Numbered from the stretch's first letter, positions 7,748 through 17,330 are shown. The stretch is DNA of 47,008 nt from Pseudomonadota bacterium (GCA_023439305.1 JAEXOO010000027.1:1-47008), one strand, 5' to 3'. The notes: a model not told the origin generated them from the letters alone. Translations and numbers: made by a program.

Positions 7748-8077
7748 CCTTATCTCCCAAAATCTGTTCATTGTTGTTAGCCGTTGTGGCGGCCGGAAAA
7801 TCGTATTACAGATAATCACCAGCACATACCAGAACCGTATCAAGTCGTGCTGAATCAAGGTATTGGTGTTTACCTTAAATATTAAAAATTTGAATACTGC
7901 ACTAAATCTGCAGCCACTCCATTTTCATACGATAAGACACCGCCGCTATCATAGGGCCAGACGGGACCTTATGGAGCACCGCGGAACCTCGGAACGTAAA
8001 TAGACTCTAATTCTCGTTTAACATGTGATACCAGCGCCTCCCGCAGGCATCCAACCCGTTTTTCAAAAGGTTGTAAC
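7748..8077. other. Divergent intergenic region between binding-protein gene and msrB
   Basis: This 330-base gap carries the promoters of both flanking genes. Its middle (about 7858-7935) is clearly more AT-rich than the surroundings and would suit promoter or UP elements. I could not pick a convincing -35/-10 pair for either strand. No ORF with a ribosome-binding site, no tRNA-like fold and no strong terminator were seen. Confidence 0.5.
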
Positions 8078-8473
8078 GTGGAAAAAGTACGGAAAACCGA
8101 AGCCGAGTGGCGTGCCCAGCTCAGTCCTGAAGAGTTCATCGTCACTCGGGAAAAAGGCACTGAACGCGCCTTCACCGGCCGCTACTGGAATACCTCTACC
8201 CCCGGCATCTATCGCTGCGTGGGCTGCGGCACCGCCCTGTTCGCCTCGGACACCAAGTTCGACGCCGGCTGCGGCTGGCCCAGCTATTTCGAACCGCTGA
8301 ATCCGGACAATGTCCGCGAAGAAGCCGACCTCAGCCATGGCATGACGCGCACCGAAGTGCTGTGCAATGTGTGCGACTCGCACCTGGGCCATGTCTTTCC
8401 CGACGGCCCGCCGCCCACAGGGCTGCGCTACTGCATTAACTCCCTGTCGCTCACATTCGAACCCGAAGCATGA
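8078..8473 (+). CDS. msrB: Peptide-methionine (R)-S-oxide reductase
   Basis: A 131-residue enzyme that reduces methionine-R-sulphoxide in oxidised proteins, using thioredoxin. All hallmarks are present: zinc-binding pairs Cys47-Cys50 and Cys96-Cys99, the loop AGCGWPSYFEP (Cys65 a possible resolving residue), HLGHVFPDGPPPTG and the catalytic Cys119 in RYCINSLSL. Length is typical of the cytoplasmic single-domain form; no signal peptide and no MsrA fusion. The start codon is GTG at 8078, with AAAAGG seven bases upstream. The stop overlaps the start of yciB by four bases, so it leads a four-gene plus-strand operon ending at 10170. Confidence 0.95.
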   Translation: MEKVRKTEAEWRAQLSPEEFIVTREKGTERAFTGRYWNTSTPGIYRCVGCGTALFASDTKFDAGCGWPSYFEPLNPDNVREEADLSHGMTRTEVLCNVCDSHLGHVFPDGPPPTGLRYCINSLSLTFEPEA

Positions 8474-9036
8474 AGAAACTCCTGTTCGACCTGTTTCCCC
8501 TGGTCCTGTTTTTCCTGGTCTTTCGCTTCTCCGACATCTATATGGCCACCGGCGTGGCCATGCTGGCCTCGGTGCTGCAAATTGTCTGGCTCAAGCTGAC
8601 CGGCAAAGTCATCGAAACCTCGCACTGGATCAATCTGGCCGTCATCGTGGTGTTCGGCGGCGCAACCCTGATCTTCCACAACGACGTCTTCATACGCTGG
8701 AAGCCCACTGTCCTGTACTGGATCTTCGCCGCCATCCTGCTGGGGGCCCGTTACCTGATGCACCGCAACCTGATGCAAAAGCTCATGGGCGGACAATTAG
8801 TATTGCCGGGCAAGGTGTGGGACAAACTCAATCTGGCCTGGTCCCTGTTTTTTGTTGTGGCCGGTATCATCAATTTGTATGTTGCCTTCTCCGGGCATTT
8901 CACCGAATCCCAATGGGTCAACTTCAAGGCCTTCGGCCTGCTGGGTCTCATGCTGATCTTCGTGATTGCCCAATCGCTGTGGTTGGGCCGCTATATGCAA
9001 GACCACTCCGACGAATCCAACCCTCCTAAGCCTTAA
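8470..9036 (+). CDS. yciB: Intracellular septation protein A / inner membrane protein YciB
   Basis: A 188-residue inner-membrane protein with about five or six helices. It begins KKLLFDLFPLVLFFLVFRF and contains FGGATLIFHNDVFIRWKPT and GKVWDKLNLAWSLFFV, the conserved stretches of the YciB/IspA septation family. In enteric and Shigella studies the family affects septation, envelope integrity and cell length; the biochemical role is unclear. Starts inside the msrB stop (ATGA overlap) and is followed six bases later by bolA, an arrangement common in this bacterial family. Confidence 0.93.
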   Translation: MKKLLFDLFPLVLFFLVFRFSDIYMATGVAMLASVLQIVWLKLTGKVIETSHWINLAVIVVFGGATLIFHNDVFIRWKPTVLYWIFAAILLGARYLMHRNLMQKLMGGQLVLPGKVWDKLNLAWSLFFVVAGIINLYVAFSGHFTESQWVNFKAFGLLGLMLIFVIAQSLWLGRYMQDHSDESNPPKP

Positions 9037-9042
9037 TCATCC

Positions 9043-9306
9043 ATGTCAGACACTCTGGAACAGACTTTGCGCGAACGTCTCCTGACGCTGGAACCCGCAG
9101 AGCTCGAAATCATCAACGAATCTCACCTGCATGCCGGCCACGCCGGCGCACAAGGCGGCGCCAGCCACTTTCGCGTGATCATTGCCGCGAAACAATTTGA
9201 TGGAATTTCAACACTGGCAAGGCACAGACTTGTGTATGATCGCGTCCACGATCTCATGCCTTTCCCGATTCACGCACTGGCTATCCAAGCCAAAACCATA
9301 GCTTAA
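9043..9306 (+). CDS. bolA: BolA family protein
   Basis: An 87-residue protein of the BolA fold. The signature NESHLHAGHAGA (about residues 25-36) followed by GGASHFRVIIAAKQFDGISTLARHRLVY and the ending PIHALAIQAKT is characteristic. BolA proteins work with monothiol glutaredoxins through a shared iron-sulphur cluster and influence envelope and stress genes. No glutaredoxin gene is nearby. The gene sits six bases after yciB and eight bases before the parvulin gene, so it is co-transcribed. Confidence 0.93.
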   Translation: MSDTLEQTLRERLLTLEPAELEIINESHLHAGHAGAQGGASHFRVIIAAKQFDGISTLARHRLVYDRVHDLMPFPIHALAIQAKTIA

Positions 9307-9314
9307 GGATGCAC

Positions 9315-10091
9315 ATGAAACGTTTTGCCGCCCTCGCCCTGACCTGCGCCCTGGCTGCGCCTGCCTTCGCCCAGACGGTTGCCACGGTCAATGGCAAAGC
9401 CATCACACAGAAAGACATGGACCAGTTCGTCGCCCTGCTGGTTGAGCAAGGCGCCAAGGACTCGCCCGAACTGCGCGAGCAGGTCAAGCAGGAAATGGTC
9501 AACCGTATGGCCGTTGTGCAAGCCGCTGAAAAAGCCGGCCTGGACAAGAAATCCGACGTCCAGCAGGAAATCGAACTGGCCCGCCAAGGTATTCTGGTTC
9601 GCGCCCTGATGGCCGACTACCTGAAGAAGAACCCGGTGTCCGAGGCCGACATGACCAAGGAATACAACACCATCAAGGGCATGGAAGAAGGCAAGCAGGA
9701 ATACAAAGTGCGTCACATCCTGGTCAAGGATGAACAGGCCGCCAAAGACCTGCTGGCCCAGATCAAATCCAAGAAGGTCAGCTTTGCCGACGCGGCCAAG
9801 AAGAACTCCATCGACACGGGCAGCGGCCAGCAAGGCGGCGACCTGGGTTGGGCTCCTAGCTCCACCTACGTGCCGGAATTTGCCCAAGCTGTTGAAAAGC
9901 TGAAGAAAGGCGAACTGGCGGCCGCCCCCGTGCAGTCCCAGTTCGGCTGGCACATCATCCAGGTGGATGACGCCCGCCCCGTCACCTTCCCCGCCCTGAA
10001 CGAAGTCAAACCTCAGCTCGAAGAAATGCTGCGCCAGCGCAAACTGGCCGAGTACCAGCAGAAGCTGCTGAAAGACGCCAACATCAAGTAA
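9315..10091 (+). CDS. Secreted peptidyl-prolyl cis-trans isomerase, parvulin type
   Basis: A 258-residue exported chaperone/isomerase. Residues 1-19 are a signal peptide (cut near AFA-QTVATVNG). A helical SurA-like N-terminal region (about 21-125) is followed by one parvulin domain (about 129-222) with the family patterns VRHILVKDE, GGDLGWAP and QSQFGWHIIQVDD. It is expected to help fold outer-membrane proteins in the periplasm. Start chosen at the ATG at 9315 with AAGG six bases upstream; an ATG at 9309 overlaps that site. It is the last gene of the msrB operon and ends at a strong terminator. It has one isomerase domain, so it is not SurA itself; PpiC/PrsA-like is the best description. Confidence 0.92.
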   Translation: MKRFAALALTCALAAPAFAQTVATVNGKAITQKDMDQFVALLVEQGAKDSPELREQVKQEMVNRMAVVQAAEKAGLDKKSDVQQEIELARQGILVRALMADYLKKNPVSEADMTKEYNTIKGMEEGKQEYKVRHILVKDEQAAKDLLAQIKSKKVSFADAAKKNSIDTGSGQQGGDLGWAPSSTYVPEFAQAVEKLKKGELAAAPVQSQFGWHIIQVDDARPVTFPALNEVKPQLEEMLRQRKLAEYQQKLLKDANIK

Positions 10092-10136
10092 TACGTCCAG
10101 GCCCGGTTTAAACGCCGGGCCCGCAAGGCACGATCG

Positions 10137-10170
10137 AACCGGCGCCCCTGATCAGGGCGCCGGTTTTTTT
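10137..10170 (+). terminator. Intrinsic terminator of the msrB-yciB-bolA-parvulin operon
   Basis: AACCGGCGCCC (10137-10147) pairs with GGGCGCCGGTT (10155-10165), 11 bp with a 7-base loop, followed by seven T (10164-10170). Confidence 0.93.
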
Positions 10171-10380
10171 GTGCTTCGACGGATTGACCCGAGGGTGAAT
10201 GAAGTGTGAATGAGGCCGCCGCTCGACGGTGCCCTGTCCCGTGCAGGCTGAGGCTTTGCCGGCTCTGGAGCCAGGTCTGAACGGCGACTTTCTTACTACG
10301 CTATTTGATCCCAATCGCTTAGTGAAAAAGCTACGTTGGGTTTGATGACAGCGTGTAAGAATCAGCACGCCAAACCATCG
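10171..10380. other. Intergenic region between convergent parvulin and ligA genes
   Basis: About 210 bases with no credible gene. It holds an 8-bp direct repeat GTGAATGA (10195-10202 and 10206-10213, 11-base period) of unknown meaning and a weak hairpin near ligA (see 10325-10376). An ORF on the minus strand here would have to read through the terminator and is not credible. Confidence 0.5.
10325..10376 (-). terminator. Weak candidate terminator after ligA
   Basis: Read on the minus strand, GGTTTG-GCGTG pairs with CACGC and, after a 6-base bulge, CAAACC (10339-10376), with five T about ten bases downstream (10325-10329). The bulge and distance make it a poor intrinsic terminator. Confidence 0.3.
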
Positions 10381-12462
10381 CTAAGCCAGCATGGTCAGAA
10401 ACTGCTCTTCGTCCAGTATGGTCACGCCCAACTCCTGGGCTTTGGTCAGTTTGGAACCGGCTTCCGCACCAGCCAGCACGAAGGCCGTCTTCTTGGAAAC
10501 CGAGCCGCTGACCTTGCCACCGGCTTCCAGAACCCGGCGCGTGGCCTCGTCCCGGCTCATGCTGGGCAAGGTGCCGGTAATGACAAAAGTCTTGCCAGCC
10601 AACGGCAAGGAGCCGCTATCGGCCCGCACCTGAGCCTGTTGAGGACTGACGCCGGCTTCCAGCAAGGCCTTGAGCGCTTCCTGATTGTGCGGTTCCTGGA
10701 AAAAATGGCGCACCGAGGCCGCCACCACAGGCCCCACGTCATGCACGGTCAACAAGGACTCCTCATCGGCCTGCTGCAGCGCCTGCAAAGAGCCGAAGTG
10801 CTGCGCCAGATCACGCGCCGTAGTCTCCCCTACGTGCCTTATCCCCAAGGCATAGACCAGCCGGTTCAAGGGCGGCTGGCGCACCTTGTTGATGGCTTCG
10901 ATCAGATTTTCGGCCGACTTCTGACCCATTCGATCCAACAGCAGCAGATGATGCGTTTCCAGCTTGAAGACATCCGCCAAGGTCTTGACCAGACCCGTGT
11001 CCACCAACTGGTCCACCAGTTTTTCACCCAGGCCCTCGATATCCAGCGCCTTGCGGCTGGCCGCATGAATCAGGGTCTGCTTGCGTTGGGCCGGACAGAT
11101 CAACCCTCCGGTGCAACGCCAGGCAGCCTCGCCGTCCAGGCGCTCCAGAGCCGAATCGCAGGCAGGACAGGTGCTGGCCATGACGAACGGCAAACTGCCC
11201 TCGGGACGCTGGGCCAAGACCACCGCGACCACTTCAGGAATCACGTCGCCCGCGCGGCGCACGACAACCATATCGCCTTCACGCACATCCTTGCGCCGAA
11301 CCTCGTCTTCGTTGTGCAGCGTGGCATTTGTGACCGTGACCCCACCGACAAAGATGGGTTTCAGGCGCGCCACCGGCGTCACCACGCCGGTACGCCCCAC
11401 CTGGAATTCGATACGCTCGACCCGGGTCATTTCCTCTTGGGCCGGAAACTTGTGCGCCACCGCAAAGCGAGGCGCCCGCGCCACGTAGCCCAGCACCCGC
11501 TGTGCGGCCAGGGCATTGACCTTGTACACCACGCCGTCGATCTCGAACGGCAGCCCGGCGCGCCGCTCTTGGGTCTGCGCATAGAAATCAAGCAGACCCT
11601 GTGCCCCCGTCACCACACGCCGGTCGCGGCTGACGGGCAAACCCAGGCTTTCCAGCCAGTCCATCATGCCAGCCTGCGTATCGCGCGGCAATGCGTCGGG
11701 CTGCGGCTCCTCGAACAGCCCGCCCTGCCCGCTCGTCACCATGGGCACGCCGCTGATCTCGCCCCAGCCATAGGCAAAAAAGCGCAGCGGACGTTGCGCC
11801 GTAATGCGAGGGTCCAGCTGTCGCAGACTGCCCGCCGCGGCATTACGCGGATTGACAAAGACCTTCTCGCCGCGACGCGCCTGATTCTCGTTCAGCTTCT
11901 CGAAGTCGGCGCGGTTCATCAAGACCTCGCCCCGCACCTCCAGCACCGCTGGAACTCCGGCGTCCGACTCGCGCAAACGCAGAGGAATGGATTTGATCGT
12001 GCGGATGTTGCTCGTGACATCCTCGCCGGTCGAACCGTCGCCCCGCGTGGCGGCTTGCACCAGTTGTCCCTGTTCGTAGCGCAGGCTGATGGCCAGCCCG
12101 TCAAACTTATACTCGGCGATATAGTCCACGCGCCGGACCAGCCCGATCAGGCCGGCATCCGCCAGCGTATCGGCGACCCGCTTGTCGAACGCATGCACGT
12201 CGTCGTCTTCAAAGGCATTGCCCAAGGACAACATGGGCACGGCATGCTGCACCGAGGCAAAACCATCCAATGGCGCCGCCCCCACGCGCTGGGTGGGAGA
12301 GTCGGGCGTGATCCATTCGGGATGCGCGGCCTCCAGCGCCAGCAGCTCATTCATCAGCGCATCGTATTGCGCATCGGAAATGCTGGGCTCGTCCTTAACG
12401 TAATAGGCCCAGTTATGCTGGGCCAGTTCTTGATGCAGTTCCTGTACTCGTTTTAATGTCAC
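10381..12462 (-). CDS. ligA: NAD-dependent DNA ligase
   Basis: A 693-residue ligase that seals nicks in replication and repair using NAD+. Domains in order: Ia region for NMN binding (1-70), adenylation domain with catalytic Lys119 in the KFDG motif, followed by RGDGSTGEDVT, OB fold, a four-Cys zinc finger (CPAC then RCTGGLIC), helix-hairpin-helix repeats, and a C-terminal BRCT domain (about 610-693, starting LAGKTFVITGTLP). Length is normal. The start is GTG at 12462 and overlaps the zipA stop by four bases (GTGA), so translation is coupled to zipA. It is the last gene of smc-zipA-ligA. Confidence 0.97.
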   Translation of the reverse strand: MTLKRVQELHQELAQHNWAYYVKDEPSISDAQYDALMNELLALEAAHPEWITPDSPTQRVGAAPLDGFASVQHAVPMLSLGNAFEDDDVHAFDKRVADTLADAGLIGLVRRVDYIAEYKFDGLAISLRYEQGQLVQAATRGDGSTGEDVTSNIRTIKSIPLRLRESDAGVPAVLEVRGEVLMNRADFEKLNENQARRGEKVFVNPRNAAAGSLRQLDPRITAQRPLRFFAYGWGEISGVPMVTSGQGGLFEEPQPDALPRDTQAGMMDWLESLGLPVSRDRRVVTGAQGLLDFYAQTQERRAGLPFEIDGVVYKVNALAAQRVLGYVARAPRFAVAHKFPAQEEMTRVERIEFQVGRTGVVTPVARLKPIFVGGVTVTNATLHNEDEVRRKDVREGDMVVVRRAGDVIPEVVAVVLAQRPEGSLPFVMASTCPACDSALERLDGEAAWRCTGGLICPAQRKQTLIHAASRKALDIEGLGEKLVDQLVDTGLVKTLADVFKLETHHLLLLDRMGQKSAENLIEAINKVRQPPLNRLVYALGIRHVGETTARDLAQHFGSLQALQQADEESLLTVHDVGPVVAASVRHFFQEPHNQEALKALLEAGVSPQQAQVRADSGSLPLAGKTFVITGTLPSMSRDEATRRVLEAGGKVSGSVSKKTAFVLAGAEAGSKLTKAQELGVTILDEEQFLTMLA

Positions 12463-13475
12463 GAAAAAATCCTGCTTGTCCGCTCCTCGCCGGCGGTGAA
12501 GCCCGCTTCGTCCAGGCGACGGTACAAATGGCTGAGTTGTTCATCAATATTCTGGTCTGCACTTTCAGGCAGCGGACGGCCCTGGTCGTCGAGCACGATG
12601 CCATCCAGGCGGCTGGCGAGATCGCGGCCAACCGTCGCCATGCGGCTGAATGCATGCTCGTCAGCCGGACTGTTAGGCAAATCCAGCAGCAAGTCGATGC
12701 GCTCGATGCTGGCTGACTGGATGTCATTCGGATTGGCGCTGTCGAACATGGCCGTAAAGCGCGGCTGGCCGGAATCCGCCAACCAGGCCAATTGCTGGCC
12801 ATAGGGCAGAAAGCCGGCTTCCTTGACGCTCTGGATCACCTGAGAGGCTGGCAAAGGACCGGGCAAACGTACGGAAATGCTCACCAGCGCATCCAGATCG
12901 GCGCACGCATTGTCCAAGGCAGCCGCCCGACGCAGCACATCATCCTGCTCAGGACCTTCCACCGAGGCATCGAACTGCTGCGCCAACGACTGGGCAGCCG
13001 TCCATAGCTGCGACCATTCGATCGCTGACAGCGGTCCGCTGCGATTGGCCAGCAAAACGGCCAACTGCATGCTGGAATACGATTCGCCGCTGCGCAGACG
13101 GGCACGGTGACCGCCCCCTTCACATTCGGCAAAGTAACGCACCGGTTTGCCGCCGACGCGCTGCACACCCTGCAGAGCCTGGGCCAGCGCCTGGGCATCC
13201 ACGGGATGACTGAAGCTGATGTCGATGACCGCTTCCGTGGTGCAATCCACTTCGGCCTCATCGTGCTCGCTGTCGGTTGCTGCTTCGCCGCGCCCCATGC
13301 TGGGCTCGCGCCGCTCGGCATCAGACAGCTGGCTCATCAGCGGATCTGTATCGCCATCCGGAAATTGGCTCTGCATCTGCTGGCGTATGCGGCGGTCCTG
13401 CCACCAGTTAAACAACACCACGAGCAAGATGAGCAAAATGCCCAACAAAATCAGTGCGATTTGCAAATCACTCAT
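12459..13475 (-). CDS. zipA: Cell division protein ZipA (C-terminal FtsZ-binding domain)
   Basis: A 338-residue protein with one N-terminal transmembrane helix (about residues 4-23, LQIALILLGILLILLVVLF) followed by a basic stretch DRRIRQQ, an acidic variable linker (about 40-85) and a ZipA-type C-terminal domain (about 200-330). ZipA tethers FtsZ to the membrane at the division site. The domain is divergent from the enteric protein, as usual in betaproteobacteria, so the name rests on topology, domain pattern and the conserved smc-zipA-ligA order. It lies 83 bases after smc with a possible terminator between, and overlaps ligA. Confidence 0.82.
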   Translation of the reverse strand: MSDLQIALILLGILLILLVVLFNWWQDRRIRQQMQSQFPDGDTDPLMSQLSDAERREPSMGRGEAATDSEHDEAEVDCTTEAVIDISFSHPVDAQALAQALQGVQRVGGKPVRYFAECEGGGHRARLRSGESYSSMQLAVLLANRSGPLSAIEWSQLWTAAQSLAQQFDASVEGPEQDDVLRRAAALDNACADLDALVSISVRLPGPLPASQVIQSVKEAGFLPYGQQLAWLADSGQPRFTAMFDSANPNDIQSASIERIDLLLDLPNSPADEHAFSRMATVGRDLASRLDGIVLDDQGRPLPESADQNIDEQLSHLYRRLDEAGFTAGEERTSRIFS

Positions 13476-13508
13476 TGTCAGTTCCGTCGAATCAACGCTA
13501 CCACGGTT

Positions 13509-13538
13509 AAAAAAAGCCCCACACTGCGCGTTTGGCTT
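13509..13538 (-). terminator. Candidate terminator between smc and zipA
   Basis: On the minus strand AAGCC and GGCTT form a short stem with a long, partly pairing loop, followed directly by seven T (complement of 13509-13515). The stem is only five perfect pairs, so it may be leaky, which would leave zipA-ligA on both their own and the smc transcript. Confidence 0.4.
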
Positions 13539-13558
13539 GCGGCCCGGCGCTCAAACCA

Positions 13559-16500
13559 TCAGGCATCGGCCATTTGGATGGCGGCATCCACGTCCACCGC
13601 CACAATCCGGGAGACGCCCTGCTCCTGCATGGTAACCCCGACCAGCTGCTTGGCCATCTGCATGGCTATTTTATTGTGAGAAATGAATAAAAACTGCGTC
13701 TGGTCGCTCATGCTGGCCACCAGATTGGCATAACGTTCAGTATTGGCGTCGTCCAGCGGTGCATCCACTTCATCCAGCAGACAGAACGGCGCAGGATTCA
13801 GCTTGAAAAAGGCAAAAACCAGCGCCGTCGCCGTCAAGGCCTTTTCGCCCCCGGACAACAAATGAATCGTGCTGTTGCGCTTGCCGGGCGGCTGCGCCAT
13901 AACCTGTACGCCTGCCTCCAGCACCTCTTCGCCTACCAATGTCAGTTTAGCCTCTCCGCCCCCGAACAAACGCGGAAAAAGCTCGCCGAAATGTTGATTA
14001 ACAATGTTGAACGTTTCCATCAGCAACTGCCGCGTCTCGCGGTCGATCCTGCGGATGGCGTCCTCCAGCGTTTCGATGGCGTCACTCAAGTCCTTGTGCT
14101 GGGCATCCAGGTAGGTCTTGCGCTCTTGCGCCGTCGTCAGCTCTTCCAGGGCCGCCAGGTTCACCGGCCCCAGGGCTTCGATCTGGCGCGAAATGCGCTG
14201 AACCTCGGACTGCAACCACCCCACTCGCTGCCATTCAGGTGTCTTTTCCTGTAACAAGGCCCACAGCTTCACGCGATCAACCTGACGGGCATCCAACTGC
14301 TCGGCAAACTGCTCCACCGCCAGGCGCGAGGCCTGCTCCTGCAACTGCAGCTCCATGACCTGCTCGCGCAGGGGCTGCAGATTTTTTTCGATCTCGCCCC
14401 GGGCCTGCTCGTTTTCGCGCAACTGCGCCGCCAAGGTATCCAGGCTGATTTTGGCAAGACGCACATTTTCTTCGCGCTCGGCGCGAATCTCCAGCGCCTC
14501 TTGCAAGCCGGCCTGAGCGGCCGAGGCATCCAGCTCGATCAATTCCCCCTGCAGTCCCTGCAGCTCCCCAATGGCGCGCTGAGCCTGCTCTTGGGCCAGC
14601 GTCAAGTTGCGTTGCAGTTCCGCCATGCGCTGCACCAGGGCGCGCTCAGCGAACTGAGCGTCCTGTACCGCACGCTCTCGCTCACGCAAAGCGGTGCGGG
14701 CGCGCTCGGCCTGGTCGGCCAAGGTCTCGCCTTCCATTTGCGCATCCGCAAACCGGGTCTGGTGCTCCGCCAGTTCTTCGTCCAAGGCCTCGAAACGGAC
14801 CTCGGCCTCTTCCCGGCTGGCCTGCAGTTCTTCACGCTGAAAACGCAGCTCATCCAATTCGCCGCGTATCCGCCCCGCCCGCTCCTCCGACTGTTGAGCC
14901 TGCTGCGCCAGACGTGAAAATTCCAGTTGCACATCATGCATGCGGCGTGTCAGCTCGCCTACCCGCGCGCGCGCGGGCGCCAGCCCGCTGCTGATCTGCT
15001 GCAAGGCCGTTTCCGATCGGGCGCTGGCCCCTGTCAGCTCGTCCACAATCAATTGCGAGGCCTTCAGCTCGCGCTCCAGATGCGAGATTTCCTGCTGTCG
15101 GGCCAACATTCCGGCCTGCTCGGAATCGGGCGCATAAAAACGGATGCTGTTTCGATCCACGACATGGCCGTCCCGGACCACGATCAGCCCCTGTTCGGGT
15201 AGGCTGTCACGCAGGCTGAGCGCCTGCTTCAAGTCCTGGCAGGCATAGACTTCACACAGCCAACCTTCCATCAAAGTCCGCAGCTCCGGCTGATGCAGGC
15301 GCAGCACCGACAGCAGCAGCGGCAACTCGAAACCATTGACCGCCTGGGCCGCAGCCACCGGCAACTGATAAAAGGCCAGGCGCGCAGGCGGCGCATCGGC
15401 AGCAAAGGCCGCCGCCATATCCAGGCGACGCAGCTCCAGCGCCGTCATGCGCTCGCGCAGCACGGACTCCAGTGCAGTTTCCCAGCCTTTCTCGACATCC
15501 AGGCTCTGCCAGAGCCGCCTCATGCTCTCCAGCCCATGCTTGGCCAGCCAGGGCTCTAATGTACCCTTGCGCGCCACATCTTCCTGCAGCCGGCTCAAAG
15601 CCAGCAAGCGGGCCTCCAGCCGGGACAGCTCCTGGCTTCCTTGCAAGGCCTGCTGCTGCGCCTGCTTGCGCTCGTCTTCCAGCCGCGGCAACTGGCCTTC
15701 CAGTTGCTGCATATGCTCCTGCGCCTGAGCCAGCTGCGCTTGCAGCATGCCCAGTTCGCCCTGAAGACGCTCCAGATTGTCCGGATCCGGCGCGTTCAGC
15801 AAGCGCGCCTCTTGGGTCAGGCGCTCATGGCGCACATCCAATCCTTGGATCTGCCGGTCGGCATCGCGCTGAGATTGGGCGGCCAGCGCCAGATTCTGCT
15901 CGACCCGGGCCAGCGCCATGCGCATCTCATCCCGGCGCCGGGACTCGTCCCGCACGCGCGACTCCAGCTCAGGCAGGCTGCCCTGGGCCTCGTCGGCCAG
16001 CATCTGCAATTCTTCGACCCGTACGGCGGCTTCTTCGCGCTGCTCTTCGCTGATGGCCAGTTCTTCCTGGCAATGTTCTTGCTGCTCCTGCCAATCGCGC
16101 TGCTGTTGCTCCAACTGTTCACGGCGCTGAGTCATGCGATTGCGCGAATCGAGCACATGGCGGATCTCGGCCTCCAGACTGGATACCTGCGAACCCGCTT
16201 CATAAAGCTGGGCCTGAGCCGCATGCAGCGCATCACCGGCCTGCAGGTGGGCCTGGCGCTGGGATTCCAGCGAAGATTCGGTATGACGCAAACCGGCAAT
16301 GGCTTCTTCCAGCTTGGTCTGCGCCTGCTCGATGGCCAGAAAGCGCGACTTCTGATCGCTCTGGGCATTGGACTCTTTCACAAGCCAGAGCAGATTCTGC
16401 TTGAGTTCGCCTTCTTGCTGCAGATCGCGATACTCTCGCGCCACCTCGGCCTGAGCCTGCAGCTTTTCCAGCTGAGTTTCCAGCTCGCGCTGAATATCCT

Positions 16501-17083
16501 CGACGCGCAGCAGGTTCTCCCGCGTATCGCGGAGCCGGTTTTCCGTTTCCCGTCGACGCTCTTTATAACGCGACACGCCAGCCGCTTCCTCCAGGAAGAC
16601 GCGCAGCTCCTCGGGTTTGGCTTCGATCAGGCGGTTGATCATGCCCTGGCCGATGATGGCGTAGCCACGCGCACCCAGGCCTGTGCCCAGGAAAATATCG
16701 TGGATGTCGCGGCGGCGCACGGCCTGATTATTAATGAAATAGCTGCTGGTGCCGTCGCGCGTCAAGACGCGGCGCACCGAGACCTCGGCATACGTGCTCC
16801 ACTGCCCCGATGCGCGGCCTTCGGCATTGTCGAAAACCAGCTCAACCGAGGCGCGACCGGCCGGCTTGCGCTGGCCCGAACCGTTGAAAATCACGTCCTG
16901 CATGGACTCGCCGCGCAACTCGGAAGCCTTGCTTTCGCCCAGCACCCAGCGCACCGCGTCGATGATGTTGGATTTGCCGCAGCCATTGGGTCCGACCACG
17001 CCCACCAACTGACTGGGTGTAGGTATGGAGGTCGGGTCCACGAACGACTTGAAGCCGGCGAGTTTGATCTGGGTTAAACGCAC
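13559..17083 (-). CDS. smc: Chromosome segregation protein SMC
   Basis: A 1174-residue structural-maintenance-of-chromosomes ATPase. Residues 1-160 form the N-terminal head with Walker A GPNGCGKSN (31-39). Two long coiled coils (about 165-500 and 660-1000) flank the hinge (about 510-650). The C-terminal head carries the signature LLSGGEKALTA (around 1075) and Walker B CLLDEVDAPLDDAN (around 1100). SMC dimers with ScpA/ScpB compact and separate sister chromosomes. Alcaligenaceae use SMC rather than MukB. Start is GTG at 17083 (reads RLTQIKLAGFKSF), with no obvious Shine-Dalgarno. It is the first gene of the smc-zipA-ligA group and is divergent from lplT. Confidence 0.97.
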   Translation of the reverse strand: MRLTQIKLAGFKSFVDPTSIPTPSQLVGVVGPNGCGKSNIIDAVRWVLGESKASELRGESMQDVIFNGSGQRKPAGRASVELVFDNAEGRASGQWSTYAEVSVRRVLTRDGTSSYFINNQAVRRRDIHDIFLGTGLGARGYAIIGQGMINRLIEAKPEELRVFLEEAAGVSRYKERRRETENRLRDTRENLLRVEDIQRELETQLEKLQAQAEVAREYRDLQQEGELKQNLLWLVKESNAQSDQKSRFLAIEQAQTKLEEAIAGLRHTESSLESQRQAHLQAGDALHAAQAQLYEAGSQVSSLEAEIRHVLDSRNRMTQRREQLEQQQRDWQEQQEHCQEELAISEEQREEAAVRVEELQMLADEAQGSLPELESRVRDESRRRDEMRMALARVEQNLALAAQSQRDADRQIQGLDVRHERLTQEARLLNAPDPDNLERLQGELGMLQAQLAQAQEHMQQLEGQLPRLEDERKQAQQQALQGSQELSRLEARLLALSRLQEDVARKGTLEPWLAKHGLESMRRLWQSLDVEKGWETALESVLRERMTALELRRLDMAAAFAADAPPARLAFYQLPVAAAQAVNGFELPLLLSVLRLHQPELRTLMEGWLCEVYACQDLKQALSLRDSLPEQGLIVVRDGHVVDRNSIRFYAPDSEQAGMLARQQEISHLERELKASQLIVDELTGASARSETALQQISSGLAPARARVGELTRRMHDVQLEFSRLAQQAQQSEERAGRIRGELDELRFQREELQASREEAEVRFEALDEELAEHQTRFADAQMEGETLADQAERARTALRERERAVQDAQFAERALVQRMAELQRNLTLAQEQAQRAIGELQGLQGELIELDASAAQAGLQEALEIRAEREENVRLAKISLDTLAAQLRENEQARGEIEKNLQPLREQVMELQLQEQASRLAVEQFAEQLDARQVDRVKLWALLQEKTPEWQRVGWLQSEVQRISRQIEALGPVNLAALEELTTAQERKTYLDAQHKDLSDAIETLEDAIRRIDRETRQLLMETFNIVNQHFGELFPRLFGGGEAKLTLVGEEVLEAGVQVMAQPPGKRNSTIHLLSGGEKALTATALVFAFFKLNPAPFCLLDEVDAPLDDANTERYANLVASMSDQTQFLFISHNKIAMQMAKQLVGVTMQEQGVSRIVAVDVDAAIQMADA

Positions 17084-17330
17084 AGGTAGAGATCAGCTAG
17101 ATATAGTCCAGTTCGAACAAGCGCGAAAGCGCAGCAGTACCGCCTGGCTTCGCGCCACGTATGATACCGCAGCGCCCGCTCAAGCACTCCAGGACAGGCA
17201 AAAAACAATTGAGCGGCAATTATTGGTCAGCCAAGGCTATCAGGCGGTAAACTTAGCACCTGACTTTATCCGTGTCTCGCCATCGTCGCCATTGCCCGGC
17301 CAGAGGGGACACACGCATTCGAGACGCATT

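Noticed and set aside
10195..10213. 8-bp direct repeat GTGAATGA with 11-base period
   Set aside because: Two copies only and no associated promoter or gene; compatible with chance.
10108..10368. 86-codon minus-strand frame between the parvulin gene and ligA
   Set aside because: It runs through a strong terminator hairpin, has no ribosome-binding site and no recognisable features.
10336..12456. Long open frame on the plus strand opposite ligA (over 700 codons)
   Set aside because: Antisense shadow of a highly conserved gene in GC-rich DNA; Gln/His/Arg-rich composition, no family resemblance. The same holds for long antisense frames opposite nuoM, nuoL, nuoG, nuoF, mfd, smc and the porin gene.
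17025..17330. N-terminal extension of the lplT frame into smc
   Set aside because: The added 102 residues are unconserved, overlap the 5' end of smc, and the conserved transporter N terminus begins at the TTG at 17331.
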